From NCBI RefSeq assembly GCF_014196835.1, contig NZ_JACIEK010000009.1:62001-126000 (forward strand): a stretch of 64,000 bases of DNA, read 5' to 3'. Position numbers and translations under genes: made by a program. Positions within the stretch are counted from its first letter, which is position 1. Every line of letters starts with the position of its first letter. The stretch comes from Aureimonas pseudogalii (GTDB lineage: Bacteria; Pseudomonadota; Alphaproteobacteria; Rhizobiales; Rhizobiaceae). The notes beneath the pieces were generated by a model. That model saw only the letters and a list, made by a program, of their open reading frames with translations, had not been told where the DNA came from and did not search any database. Positions 52,832-62,657 of the stretch are shown piece by piece.

Positions 52832-54031
52832 ATGACCGCCCATCCCCTGCGTCTTGCCCTTCTGTCCGCCGTGCTTCTCTCCGGCGTGGGTGCGGCCGCC
52901 GCGCAGGCGCCCCAGTGCGGCGGCGACTTCGGCCAGTTCCTCCAGGGCGTGCGCGCGGAAGCCGCCGCCAAGGGCATGTCGGCCCGCGCCATCGACGCCT
53001 CCCTCGCCAACGTGAACCAGGATCAGAAGGTGCTGGCGCGCGACCGCGGCCAGGCCGTGTTCCAGCAGGCCTGGAGCCAGTTCCAGGGCCGCATGGTCAA
53101 CAAGGACAGGCTGGCGCGCGGCCGGGCCAACCTCGAAAAATACGCCTCCACCTTCCGTCAGGTCGAAGCGCAGACCGGCGTGCCCGGCGCGGTGATCGCC
53201 TCGTTCTGGGGCCTCGAGACCGACTACGGCGCGGTGCTCGGCGACTTCGATACGCTAAGCGCGCTGGCGACGCTCGCGCATGACTGCCGCCGGCCCGAGA
53301 TCTTCCGCCCGCACCTTCTCTCGGCCATCGAGCTGGTCGATCGCGGCTACCTGCGGCCCGACCAGATGAAGGGCGCCTGGGCCGGCGAGCTCGGCCAGAC
53401 GCAGATGCTGCCCGAAGACTACGTCGCCTTCGGCACCGACCAAGACGGCAACGGGCAGATCAACCTCCTGACCGACGTGCCGGACGTCTTGATGACCACC
53501 GGCAAGTTCATCGAATCCATGGGCTGGCGCCGGGGCGAGCCCTGGCTGGAGGCGATCCGCATTCCCGCCGCCTTCCCGTTCGACAGGGCGGCGCTCGTCA
53601 ACAAGGAGCCGCGCTCGGAGTTCGCGCGTCTCGGCGTCACCAAGTCCGACGGCTCGCCCCTGGAGCGCGACGGCATGATGGCCTCCATCATCCTGCCGCA
53701 AGGCAAGGGCGGCCCCGCCTTCCTCGCCTTCCCCAATTTCGACATCTACCTGCAGTGGAACAACTCGCTGACCTACTCGCTCACCGCCGGCTATTTCGGC
53801 ACGCGGCTGGACGGCGGCCCGGCGGTGGACATGGGCAATCCGCAGCCCGGCCTCGACGGCGACGGCATGAAGAGCCTGCAGCAGAAGCTGGCGGCCAAGG
53901 GCTACGACGTCGGCAAGATCGACGGCATCCTCGGCGCCAACACCCGCGCCGCCGTGCGCGAGGAGCAGCTGAAGATGGGCGTCGCGGCCGATGGCTGGCC
54001 CACGGCGACCTTCGCCGCCGCGCTCCGCTAA
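52832..54031 (+). CDS. Lytic murein transglycosylase, MltB family, with peptidoglycan-binding domain
   Basis: The 399-residue exported protein has a signal peptide (about 1-25), an SLT_2 (MltB-like) catalytic domain with SFWGLETDYGAVLG near residue 125 holding the catalytic glutamate and GELGQTQMLPEDY near 185, and a C-terminal PG_binding_1 domain (about 345-399). It cleaves glycan strands in the periplasm. It follows the GH25 gene by 79 bases on the same strand. Confidence 0.94.
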   Translation: MTAHPLRLALLSAVLLSGVGAAAAQAPQCGGDFGQFLQGVRAEAAAKGMSARAIDASLANVNQDQKVLARDRGQAVFQQAWSQFQGRMVNKDRLARGRANLEKYASTFRQVEAQTGVPGAVIASFWGLETDYGAVLGDFDTLSALATLAHDCRRPEIFRPHLLSAIELVDRGYLRPDQMKGAWAGELGQTQMLPEDYVAFGTDQDGNGQINLLTDVPDVLMTTGKFIESMGWRRGEPWLEAIRIPAAFPFDRAALVNKEPRSEFARLGVTKSDGSPLERDGMMASIILPQGKGGPAFLAFPNFDIYLQWNNSLTYSLTAGYFGTRLDGGPAVDMGNPQPGLDGDGMKSLQQKLAAKGYDVGKIDGILGANTRAAVREEQLKMGVAADGWPTATFAAALR

Positions 54032-54087
54032 AGCAGCGCTCGGCGCCTCGCCTTCGCCGGTTGGTCCGGCGGAGGCTCGCTCAGGGC

Positions 54088-54531
54088 TCAAAGCACACTG
54101 CGGATCGCGAAGGACGAGTTGATCCGCACCACGCCCGGCAGGCGCGACAGCACCTCCTTGTGGATGCGCTCGTAGTCGCCCGCCCCGCTCGCGTCCAGCC
54201 GCAGCAGATAGTCCTCCTCGCCGGTCATCAGATAGCACTCGCGGATCTCGGGATGCCGGCGCACCTCGGCCTCGAAGCGGTTGAGCACGTCCTCGGTCTG
54301 GCGCTCCAGGCCGATGCGCACGATCACCACGTGCCCCTCCCCGGCACCCGGTCCCGCGGTGATCGTGGTGTAGCCGCGGATCACGCCCGTCTCCTCCAGC
54401 CGCTGTACGCGGCGAAGGCAGGCCGAGGCCGACAGGCCCGCCGTCTCGGCCAGCGCCACGTTGGTGATGCGGGCGTTGCGCCGCAGCGCGGCCAGAATGC
54501 TGCGATCGATCCGGTCGAGACGCTCGGTCAT
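54088..54531 (-). CDS. Lrp/AsnC family transcriptional regulator
   Basis: The 147-residue protein has an N-terminal helix-turn-helix ([19 protein letters not shown] onward; recognition region [15 protein letters not shown]) and a C-terminal RAM/ligand domain. The sole neighbour it diverges from is dadA; in other Proteobacteria Lrp-type regulators at this position respond to alanine and control dadA, so the same role is inferred. ATG at 54531. Confidence 0.93.
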   Translation of the reverse strand: MTERLDRIDRSILAALRRNARITNVALAETAGLSASACLRRVQRLEETGVIRGYTTITAGPGAGEGHVVIVRIGLERQTEDVLNRFEAEVRRHPEIRECYLMTGEEDYLLRLDASGAGDYERIHKEVLSRLPGVVRINSSFAIRSVL

Positions 54532-54673
54532 TCCTGCAGCCTTTCGAAGATCGTTGCGTGTGACTGCCGAGAACCGCACGTTCTGCGGCGCTTCGCCAGT
54601 ACATGCGACGATCCTTCGGCCATCATCACCGTCTCGTGCAAGCGTGCGACGTTGCCTCCGGCTGGAGTTCCCC

Positions 54674-55927
54674 ATGAAGATCGCAGTCCTCGGCAGCGGC
54701 GTCATCGGCGTCACCTCCGCTTGGTATTTGGCACAAGCCGGCCACGAGGTGGTGGTGATCGACCGGCAGACGGGGCCGGCGCTGGAAACGAGTTTCGCCA
54801 ATGCCGGCGAGGTCTCCTTCGGCTACTGCTCGCCCTGGGCGGCGCCGGGCATCCCACGCAAGGCGCTGAAATGGCTGTTCATGGAGCATGCGCCGCTGAT
54901 CCTGCGGCCCAAGCTCGACGCGGCGATGCTCTCCTGGATGGCGCAGATGCTCGCCAACTGCACGAGCCGACGATACGCCGTAAACAAGAGCCGCATGCTG
55001 CGCCTCGCCGACTACAGCCGCACGGCGCTGGCAGAGCTGCGCCGCGACACGAACATCGTCTACGACCAGCGCATGCAGGGCACGCTGCAGCTCTTCCGCA
55101 CGCAAGCCCAACTCGACGCCTCCGCCAAGGACGTGAAGGCGCTCGCCGCGGACGGCATTCCCTACGAGGTGCTCGACCGCGATGGCTGCATCCGCGTCGA
55201 GCCGGCGCTCGCCGCGGCGCGCGACAAGATCGTCGGCGGGCTGCTGACGCCGAAGGACGAAACCGGCGACTGCTTCAAGTTCACCAACGCGCTGGCCGAG
55301 ATGGCCGAACACCGCGGCGTGCGCTTCGCCTACGGGCGCACGATCCGGCGCATCGTGACCGAGGCCGGGCGCGCCGTCGGCGTCGAGACCGACGCAGGGG
55401 TCGAGCGTGCCGACGTCGTGGTGGTGGCGCTCGGCAGCCATTCGCCAGCGCTGGTGCGCCCGCTCGGCATTCGCCTGCCGGTCTATCCGGTGAAGGGCTA
55501 TTCGATGACGATCCCGATCGTCGATGCGGCGCGCGCGCCCGAATCGACGGTCATGGACGAGACCTACAAGATCGCGATCACCCGCCTCGGCGATCGCATC
55601 CGGGTCGGCGGCATGGCCGAGATCTCCGGTTACGACCGCACGCTGCACGAGGCCCGCCGCCGCACCCTCGAGCATTCCGTGACCGATCTCTTTCCCGGCG
55701 GCGATCTCGCCCGCGCCAGCTTCTGGTCGGGGTTGCGGCCGATGACGCCGGACGGCACGCCGGTGATCGGCGCGACGAAGGTGGCCGGCCTCTTCCTCAA
55801 CACCGGACACGGCACGCTCGGCTGGACCATGAGCTGTGGATCGGGTCGCCTGCTGGCCGATCTCGTCGGCGGCCGGCCGGCCGAGATCGACGCGCGCGAT
55901 CTCGCGGTGGCGCGCTACGCCCGCTGA
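54674..55927 (+). CDS. dadA: D-amino acid dehydrogenase
   Basis: The 417-residue FAD enzyme oxidises D-amino acids, mainly D-alanine, to 2-oxo acids and ammonia at the inner membrane. The N-terminal dinucleotide loop [12 protein letters not shown] (residues 5-16), the DadA segment [17 protein letters not shown] near 45, and the C-terminal [14 protein letters not shown] near 385 are intact. A GGAG site precedes the ATG. No alanine racemase gene is adjacent. Confidence 0.95.
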   Translation: MKIAVLGSGVIGVTSAWYLAQAGHEVVVIDRQTGPALETSFANAGEVSFGYCSPWAAPGIPRKALKWLFMEHAPLILRPKLDAAMLSWMAQMLANCTSRRYAVNKSRMLRLADYSRTALAELRRDTNIVYDQRMQGTLQLFRTQAQLDASAKDVKALAADGIPYEVLDRDGCIRVEPALAAARDKIVGGLLTPKDETGDCFKFTNALAEMAEHRGVRFAYGRTIRRIVTEAGRAVGVETDAGVERADVVVVALGSHSPALVRPLGIRLPVYPVKGYSMTIPIVDAARAPESTVMDETYKIAITRLGDRIRVGGMAEISGYDRTLHEARRRTLEHSVTDLFPGGDLARASFWSGLRPMTPDGTPVIGATKVAGLFLNTGHGTLGWTMSCGSGRLLADLVGGRPAEIDARDLAVARYAR

Positions 55928-55972
55928 CGCCGCGCGGAGGCCGCCGTCAGGCGCACCATAAGCCTCGAACAA

Positions 55973-56005
55973 CGAAGGCCCCAATCCATCGGATCGGGGC
56001 CTTCG
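55973..56005. terminator. Hairpin between convergent dadA and tal
   Basis: A perfect 10-bp stem (55973-55982 with 55996-56005, 13-nt loop) lies between the two convergent genes. No T-run follows on either strand. Confidence 0.55.
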
Positions 56006-56033
56006 CATGTTGGACAAGTAGGAAGATCGCCGC

Positions 56034-57014
56034 TTACTGCGCGGCCTGCGCGGTCTTCGTGTTTTCCAGCCGCTCACGCACGAGGGTGCGCAGGCTTTCC
56101 AGATCCTTGGCGAAGGAGCGGATGCCCTCGGCGAGCTTCTCAGTCGCCATCGCGTCGTCGTTCATCGCCCAGCGGAAACTCTTCTCGTCGAGCTTGATCG
56201 GCTCGACCTTCTGCGCCGTCTCCGGCGAGAGCTTGCGCTCCAGCGTTCCCTGGTCCTCGGCGAGTTCCTTGAGGAGCGCAGGCGAAATCGTCAGCCGGTC
56301 GCAACCGGCCAGCGCCTCGATCTCGCCCGTGTTGCGGAACGAGGCGCCCATGACCACGGTCTTGATGCCGTTCGACTTGTAGTAGTCGTAGATCGCCCGC
56401 ACCGAATGGACGCCGGGATCGGTCTCGGCCGTGTAGGTCTTGCCGGTGGACTTGGCGTGCCAGTCCATGATGCGGCCGACGAAGGGCGAGATCAGGAACA
56501 CGCCGGCTTCGGCGCAGGCGATGGCCTGCGTCTTGTTGAAGATCAACGTCAGATTGCAGTCGATCCCCTCCTTCTGAAGGATCTCCGCGGCGCGGATGCC
56601 CTCCCAGGTCGAGGCGAGCTTGATGAGGATGCGCTCGCGTCCGACGCCGCGCTCCTCATAATCGGCGATGATCCGGCGACCCCGGTTGACGGAGGCCTCG
56701 ACGTCGAAGGACAGGTCGGCGTCGACCTCCGTCGAGACTCGGCCGGGCACGATCGCGGCGAGCGCCGAGCCGACCGAGACGGCGAGGCGATCGGCGACGG
56801 CGTTGACGACCTTCTCGCCGGTGCCGCCCTGCGCCGCGCCCCAGTGCAGCGCCTCGTCGATCGCGTCGGAGAAGGCGTCCGACCCGATCGCCTTCAACAC
56901 GAGCGTCGGATTGGTGGTGCAGTCCACCGGCTTGAGCGCACGAACGGCCTCGATGTCGCCGGTGTCGGCGACGACCGTCGTCATCTCGCGGAGTTGGTCG
57001 AGCTTGGATGCCAT
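56034..57014 (-). CDS. tal: Transaldolase
   Basis: The 326-residue enzyme of the pentose phosphate pathway moves a dihydroxyacetone unit between sugar phosphates. It is of the TalB-type length: [12 protein letters not shown] near residue 31 and the Schiff-base lysine in [15 protein letters not shown] near 133 are seen, with [18 protein letters not shown] near 155. A TATATA stretch about 80 bases upstream may be part of the promoter. Confidence 0.96.
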   Translation of the reverse strand: MASKLDQLREMTTVVADTGDIEAVRALKPVDCTTNPTLVLKAIGSDAFSDAIDEALHWGAAQGGTGEKVVNAVADRLAVSVGSALAAIVPGRVSTEVDADLSFDVEASVNRGRRIIADYEERGVGRERILIKLASTWEGIRAAEILQKEGIDCNLTLIFNKTQAIACAEAGVFLISPFVGRIMDWHAKSTGKTYTAETDPGVHSVRAIYDYYKSNGIKTVVMGASFRNTGEIEALAGCDRLTISPALLKELAEDQGTLERKLSPETAQKVEPIKLDEKSFRWAMNDDAMATEKLAEGIRSFAKDLESLRTLVRERLENTKTAQAAQ

Positions 57015-57159
57015 GATCGCTGCGCCTTCCTGATGGTCGCGTCGCGGATCTTCGGGTCCAGCCCGCGCCGCCGCGCACGAGTCGCGTTTCTGGCTCTTAT
57101 ATAGGCGCTCTGCCCGGCACTCAAAAGCACAACGCGCCTTTCCGAAGGGCAGGATCGTG

Positions 57160-57191
57160 AAAAAACCCTCCCGGACATCGCGCCGGACGGG
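57160..57191 (-). terminator. Intrinsic terminator after gapR
   Basis: On the minus strand a nine-base stem with one mismatch (57183-57191 with 57166-57174) is followed by TTTTTT, 26 bases past the gapR stop codon. Confidence 0.65.
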
Positions 57192-57216
57192 ATCGGATCG
57201 TCCGGCGCGGGCGGGA

Positions 57217-57486
57217 TCAGGCGGCGTTGGCCGCTTCCATCGGCGCGTCTTCCATGGCGCGCATGTAGACGTCGAGCAGCGTGTCGTGCTCGTCGCGCTC
57301 GTCCTGGTCCTGCTTGCGCAGCTTGATGATCTCGCGGATGATCTTCACGTCGAACCCCTCGCCCTTGGCCTCCGCGAAGATTTCCTTCTTGCCTTCCGAC
57401 AGTTCCTGGATCTCGAGTTCGACCTGCTCGATGCGCTCCACGAACGAGCGGATGCGACCGCCTGCGATACCGACCGTGTCCGACAT
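57217..57486 (-). CDS. gapR: GapR family nucleoid-associated protein (DUF2312)
   Basis: The 89-residue protein is a highly charged, mostly helical coiled coil ([26 protein letters not shown] onward, [17 protein letters not shown]) matching GapR, which binds overtwisted AT-rich DNA and aids replication in Caulobacter. The ATG at 57486 is the family start. A CtrA-like box lies 46-60 bases upstream. Confidence 0.93.
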   Translation of the reverse strand: MSDTVGIAGGRIRSFVERIEQVELEIQELSEGKKEIFAEAKGEGFDVKIIREIIKLRKQDQDERDEHDTLLDVYMRAMEDAPMEAANAA

Positions 57487-57531
57487 GGTGTCTCCTTTCA
57501 GACCTTGCGGCCGCATGATTGCCGCGTCCGG

Positions 57532-57546
57532 TTAGGAGCGCGTTAA
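57532..57546 (-). promoter_or_regulatory. CtrA-like box upstream of gapR
   Basis: On the minus strand the site reads TTAA-N7-CTAACC, one mismatch from the CtrA consensus. Confidence 0.35.
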
Positions 57547-57646
57547 CGACGCGCGGTTCGAGCGCCCGATGACAGGGTGTTCCAATGACGGAAACCTCTC
57601 TGGCCTGGAGCGTTGTCCCTTCCGAACCCACAACGGGAGTGATCGC

Positions 57647-57844
57647 ATGTCGAACATCGAGCCCAACATCATCGACCCCGCCAAGGGCCCGCCCGTCCCG
57701 CCGCCCGACTCCAATCCCGATCTGCCGGGCTACCTCCCCGGCGGGCCGGACGAGGTCCGCGAGCCCGCGTCGGACGTGCCGCCGATCGAGCCTGATCCGG
57801 AAGAAGGCGTGCGCCGCGTACCCGACGACATCGAGCGCCTGTGA
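57647..57844 (+). CDS. Small proline-rich acidic hypothetical protein
   Basis: A 65-residue protein of mostly Pro, Asp, Glu and Gly (IIDPAKGPPVPPPD, then LPGYLPGGPDEV) with no signal peptide, helix or known domain; probably disordered. The ATG has a GGGAG site at proper distance, and the frame ends before the next gene's ribosome binding site. Function unknown. Confidence 0.65.
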   Translation: MSNIEPNIIDPAKGPPVPPPDSNPDLPGYLPGGPDEVREPASDVPPIEPDPEEGVRRVPDDIERL

Positions 57845-57962
57845 CGACGCCGATCGGGTCGCGGCTGCCAATCGCAGGGGAACGTTCCGAGAGGGGCGGG
57901 ATTGTCCTGGCAACCGAACGAGCCGCGGCCTTTGCCGCGAAGATCGGATCAGGAGACGAACC

Positions 57963-58274
57963 ATGAAGATGATTCTTGCAGCTGCTGCCTTCACGATGAT
58001 CGCCGGCGCCGCATCGGCGCAGACCACGACGACCACCACCGCTCCCTCGAACGATTCGTCGGTCATGTCCGGGTCGTCGACGATGAACAACAACGACGCG
58101 GCACTGCCGGGCGGAAGCGAAGCCAAGCCGACGACGGCAGCGCCGGTCGTGCGTCCCGAATCGACGGGCGGTGGCGCCTCCAGCCAGCCAACGTCGAGCT
58201 CGCCGTCCACCACCGAGCCGGCCAGCGAGTCGACCCCGTCGGGCGGTGTCGTGCCGGGCCAGACCCCCGAGTAA
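57963..58274 (+). CDS. Small exported low-complexity protein
   Basis: The 103-residue protein has a cleavable signal peptide (MKMILAAAAFTMIAGAASAQ) followed by a tail made almost wholly of Thr, Ser, Pro, Gly and Ala. A strong CAGGAG ribosome binding site precedes the ATG and a terminator-like hairpin follows. No domain is recognised. It resembles in style, but not in anchor type, the Thr-rich lipoprotein at 51.5 kb. Confidence 0.75.
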   Translation: MKMILAAAAFTMIAGAASAQTTTTTTAPSNDSSVMSGSSTMNNNDAALPGGSEAKPTTAAPVVRPESTGGGASSQPTSSSPSTTEPASESTPSGGVVPGQTPE

Positions 58275-58301
58275 GCTGACGCCGACATCCGGTGATGCAA
58301 G

Positions 58302-58334
58302 CCCCCCGTTCGACGCAGGTCGGGCGGGGGTTTT
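58302..58334 (+). terminator. Terminator-like hairpin
   Basis: CCCCC at 58302-58306 pairs with GGGGG at 58326-58330 with further imperfect pairs inside, followed by TTTT. It lies 28 bases beyond the exported low-complexity gene. Confidence 0.55.
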
Positions 58335-58408
58335 CGTTTGTCGGCTTTGATGCTGCGATCGGAGTGTCTGACCCTGCAGAGGCAACGCGACCTTCCTATA
58401 TCGACGCG

Positions 58409-59278
58409 ATGAGCCATCCCGACGCCCCCTCCCCCCGCGTGACCGGCGACACCGAAGCTGCGCCGCCCCGGTTCCGGGATCTCGAAACCTGGAACCGAGG
58501 CGATCTTCTCGCCGCGCTTCTCGACGGGCAGGCGGTCAGTCTCGCCGCCGTACGAGCCACCCTGCCCGCGCTGGAGGCGGCGGTGGAAGCCGCTTCGGCA
58601 CGGCTCGCCGCGTCGGGCGAGGCGCGCCTCGTCTATGCCGGGGCGGGAACGTCGGGTCGCCTCGCGATGCTGGACGGCGTCGAACTCGGACCGACCTTTG
58701 GCTGGCCGTTCGAGCGAATGGCCTTCCTGCTGGCCGGCGGCTCACAGAGCGTCGCCCGCGCGCAGGAGGGCGCCGAAGACGACCGCGCCGCCGCCAACCG
58801 CGCGCTGGACGATACCGCCGTCGGGCCGGCCGACGTCGTCGTCGCGCTGGCGGCGAGCGGCCGAACGCCCTTCACTTGTGAGGTGGTGGCGCAGGCGCGG
58901 CGTCGCGGCGCGCTGACCATCGCGATGGCCAACAATCCCGAGACGCCGCTTCTCGCCGGCGCCGAACACGCCATCCTGCTCGAAACCGGCGTGGAAGTGC
59001 TGGCAGGCTCGACGCGCATGGCGGCCGGCACGGCGCAGAAGATCGCGCTCAACCTCTTGTCGACCGCCGTCATGGTGTCGCTCGGCAAGGTGTTTCGCGG
59101 GCGCATGGTCGACATGCGCCCGACCAACGAGAAGCTGCGCCGACGCGCCGCGCGCATGATCGCGGACGTCACCGGCTGCGACGAGGCAACGGCGACGGCT
59201 TCGCTCACTGCCTGCGGCGACGACATCCGTGCGGCGATCCTGCACGTCGAGGGAGACTCGAACGGCGCGAGCGACTGA
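58409..59278 (+). CDS. murQ: N-acetylmuramic acid 6-phosphate etherase
   Basis: The 289-residue SIS-domain enzyme cleaves the lactyl ether of MurNAc-6-phosphate in peptidoglycan recycling. Motifs: YAGAGTSGRLAMLDGVELGPTFG near residue 73 with the SIS core and the catalytic glutamate region, GAEDDRAAA near 115, VVALAASGRTPF near 140, and LAGSTRMAAGTAQK near 195. It is slightly shorter than the usual 300. A CTATAT hexamer lies eight bases before the ATG, which could mean a leaderless or very short leader transcript. No partner kinase or Nag gene is in view. Confidence 0.94.
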   Translation: MSHPDAPSPRVTGDTEAAPPRFRDLETWNRGDLLAALLDGQAVSLAAVRATLPALEAAVEAASARLAASGEARLVYAGAGTSGRLAMLDGVELGPTFGWPFERMAFLLAGGSQSVARAQEGAEDDRAAANRALDDTAVGPADVVVALAASGRTPFTCEVVAQARRRGALTIAMANNPETPLLAGAEHAILLETGVEVLAGSTRMAAGTAQKIALNLLSTAVMVSLGKVFRGRMVDMRPTNEKLRRRAARMIADVTGCDEATATASLTACGDDIRAAILHVEGDSNGASD

Positions 59279-59281
59279 GCT

Positions 59282-60574
59282 TCAGGACCAGCCGAAGAGC
59301 TGCGCCACCCGGCGCCGCAGAAGGCGGCGGCGTTGCAGCCGCTGCCGATGGCGCTGAAGATCGCGCGACACCTGCTCGACGCGGCGACCAGCGTCGGCGC
59401 CGAGGCCGATCACCAGCGTTCCCAGCGCCATGCGGCCATGCCACAGACGGTTGACGACGCGATGATCGGGCATCGCGCAGCTGTCGACGCGTTCGATGGC
59501 GGGATCGGCGATCATCGCCTCGCTCGCCAGCGCCGTCACCAGACTGCCGGGGCCGGCGTTGCGATGGGTTTCGTCGAAGGCGGTCTTCCAGGCCACCGCC
59601 TGCCCTTCGCTGACGAGCACCACGAGGCTGGCGACGGGCTGCAATGCGACCCGCAGCGTGTAGATGCGCACGCGCCCCTGCGCGCTGAGGCCGTGCACGG
59701 CTTCGCGGGCGAAGGCCACCCGGTGCCGGTCGTCGATGAGCGCCGAGCGCCCGCGCCCCTTCCAGCCGGAAACTTCGAGGGTCAAAAACTCCTCGAAGGC
59801 CGTGAGGGTCTCGTCCGGCGACGCCGCGACCTCGAAGGCGACGGGACCGACGGCGGCGAGACGGCGCAGCCGGCGGCGATGGTCGCGAAGCCGCTTCGCG
59901 CCGAGCGCGTCGCGCAGGAACGCGGCGGGCGCCCCCGTGGCGTCGAGGACGGCGCGCTCGCTGCGATCGCTGACCGCGACCGACAGGCCATGCGTCGCGG
60001 CGGCGCGCAGCATCACCTGCGCCATCTCGCCGTCGAGCGCGAGATCGGGCAGCACGAGCACGTCGGGCAGCGCAAGCTCCGGCTCGCGCATGGCGGCGAA
60101 GAGGCTGGCGGCGGTTTCCGTGGGGTCGTCGCGATCGAGCGGCAGCGTGCCGAGGCGGCCGAACGGATGCGTCCAGGCGCGCAACACCGGCCGGCCGCCG
60201 AAGCGCCCGGTGCCCTCCACCGAAAACGGCATGAGAAAGCGCAGGCGCGAGCGCCCTTCCCCCTCGTCGCTCGCCACCATCAGGCGGATCGTGCGCTCGT
60301 CGAGCCGCGGCATGGCCGGCACGAGAAAACGCGGCGCGAAGAAGACGTTGCTCTCCACCGAGCGCCGGGTCAGGAATTCCAGCTCGTCGATCAGGTCGAA
60401 GGCGGCATGCGCCTCGTAGATGCGGGTGCGCCGGATGTCCGGCACGCGTTCGACCGCACGAGGCCAGGGCGAGGCGAGATCGATCGGCGGCGCATCGACG
60501 ACGCGGCCGGATGCGGCTTCGACATGCGCCGGCGTCGAATCGATCGATATGGCCAGAACCAACTCATTCCCCAT
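59282..60574 (-). CDS. GNAT/CelD-like acetyltransferase family protein
   Basis: The 430-residue protein has a C-terminal acyltransferase fold of the BioF2/CelD-like type (LTAFEEFLTLEVSGWKGRGRSAL near residue 260, then VLVSEGQAVAWKTAFDETHRNAGPGSLVTAL near 330), and a less recognisable N-terminal half that may be a degenerate second GNAT fold. Related proteins sit in polysaccharide synthesis loci, but none is adjacent, so the acceptor is unknown. Its stop faces the murQ stop three bases away. Confidence 0.78.
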   Translation of the reverse strand: MGNELVLAISIDSTPAHVEAASGRVVDAPPIDLASPWPRAVERVPDIRRTRIYEAHAAFDLIDELEFLTRRSVESNVFFAPRFLVPAMPRLDERTIRLMVASDEGEGRSRLRFLMPFSVEGTGRFGGRPVLRAWTHPFGRLGTLPLDRDDPTETAASLFAAMREPELALPDVLVLPDLALDGEMAQVMLRAAATHGLSVAVSDRSERAVLDATGAPAAFLRDALGAKRLRDHRRRLRRLAAVGPVAFEVAASPDETLTAFEEFLTLEVSGWKGRGRSALIDDRHRVAFAREAVHGLSAQGRVRIYTLRVALQPVASLVVLVSEGQAVAWKTAFDETHRNAGPGSLVTALASEAMIADPAIERVDSCAMPDHRVVNRLWHGRMALGTLVIGLGADAGRRVEQVSRDLQRHRQRLQRRRLLRRRVAQLFGWS

Positions 60575-60667
60575 TCGCTCGTCCGGCCCATTCGCTCGCC
60601 CGGTCGTGACCGTGGCCGAACCTTCAGGAGATGAACGATAAGGTCTGCAGGTTAAGGGAGTCTGTGC

Positions 60668-61216
60668 TCAGCCCTTGAAACCGCCGGCGTCGAGGAACGC
60701 GGTCTCCTCGGCGGACGACGTGCGGCCCAGGATCGCGTTGCGATGCGGAAACCGGCCGAAGCGCTGGACGATGTCGCGGTGCTCCACCGCGAAGGACACG
60801 TTTTCCTCGCCGATCTCCTCCATCCAGCGCACGCAGGCCTCCTGATCCTCGAGGTCCTCCGAATGCATCAGCGGCATCGCGAAGAACTGGTTCACGTCCT
60901 CGCCGACATGATAGTGGTCGCCGCGCGCGAGCGCCGCCTTGGCGATCGACAGCGCGGCCGCATCGGTGGCGAAGGCGCGGGTCTCGCCGCGAAACATGTT
61001 GCGGGGAAACTGGTCGAGCAACAACACGAGCGCCAGGGAACCGTTCGGATCCTGCGCCCACGCATCGAACTCACCCAGCGCGGCGCGCTCGTGGAGATCG
61101 CCGAAGCGCTGGCGGATGGTGTCGTCGAGCGCCTCGTCCTTCACGAACCAGCCCTCCGGCCCGAGATCGCGCCAGAAATCGACGATGGTTTGCGGATCCG
61201 TGGAATAGTCGCTCAT
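60668..61216 (-). CDS. DUF924 family protein
   Basis: The 182-residue protein is all-helical with the family hallmark LLLDQFPRNMFRG near residue 67 and FAMPLMHSEDLEDQ near 112. Function is unproven. Its ATG at 61216 is only 31 bases from the divergent TusA-type start. Confidence 0.9.
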   Translation of the reverse strand: MSDYSTDPQTIVDFWRDLGPEGWFVKDEALDDTIRQRFGDLHERAALGEFDAWAQDPNGSLALVLLLDQFPRNMFRGETRAFATDAAALSIAKAALARGDHYHVGEDVNQFFAMPLMHSEDLEDQEACVRWMEEIGEENVSFAVEHRDIVQRFGRFPHRNAILGRTSSAEETAFLDAGGFKG

Positions 61217-61247
61217 GACACCGCTTGGGGAAGGGAGGAATCGGAAG

Positions 61248-61538
61248 ATGGAGAAGACCGCGAGCGGCGAAGATAGGATGGCCGGCGATCCGGAAAAAGG
61301 CGTCGCGGCCGACGCGCTCGATCTTCGCGGCCTGAAATGCCCGCTGCCGGCGATGTGGACCGAGCGGGCGCTGGCGGAGCGGCGGCCCGGCGCCCGGTTG
61401 ACGGTGACCGCCGACGACCCGCTGGCCCGCCTCGACATCGCCCATCTCTGCGCCGTCGGCGGCCACGAGACCCTCGAGGTCGAAGCGCTCGGCGGCACCG
61501 CCGTTCGCTTCGTCATCCGCCGCGGGCCGGACGCCTGA
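61248..61538 (+). CDS. TusA family sulfurtransferase
   Basis: A 96-residue protein of the TusA/SirA fold with the active-site motif CPLP in DLRGLKCPLPAMWTERAL near residue 27; the cysteine carries sulfur as persulfide in relay reactions. The ATG at 61248 has a GGAGG site; ATGs at 61215 and 61278 are possible. The partner pathway is not visible here. Confidence 0.9.
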   Translation: MEKTASGEDRMAGDPEKGVAADALDLRGLKCPLPAMWTERALAERRPGARLTVTADDPLARLDIAHLCAVGGHETLEVEALGGTAVRFVIRRGPDA

Positions 61539-61544
61539 ACCCGG

Positions 61545-62656
<1,112 letters not shown>

Positions 62657-62657
<1 letters not shown>

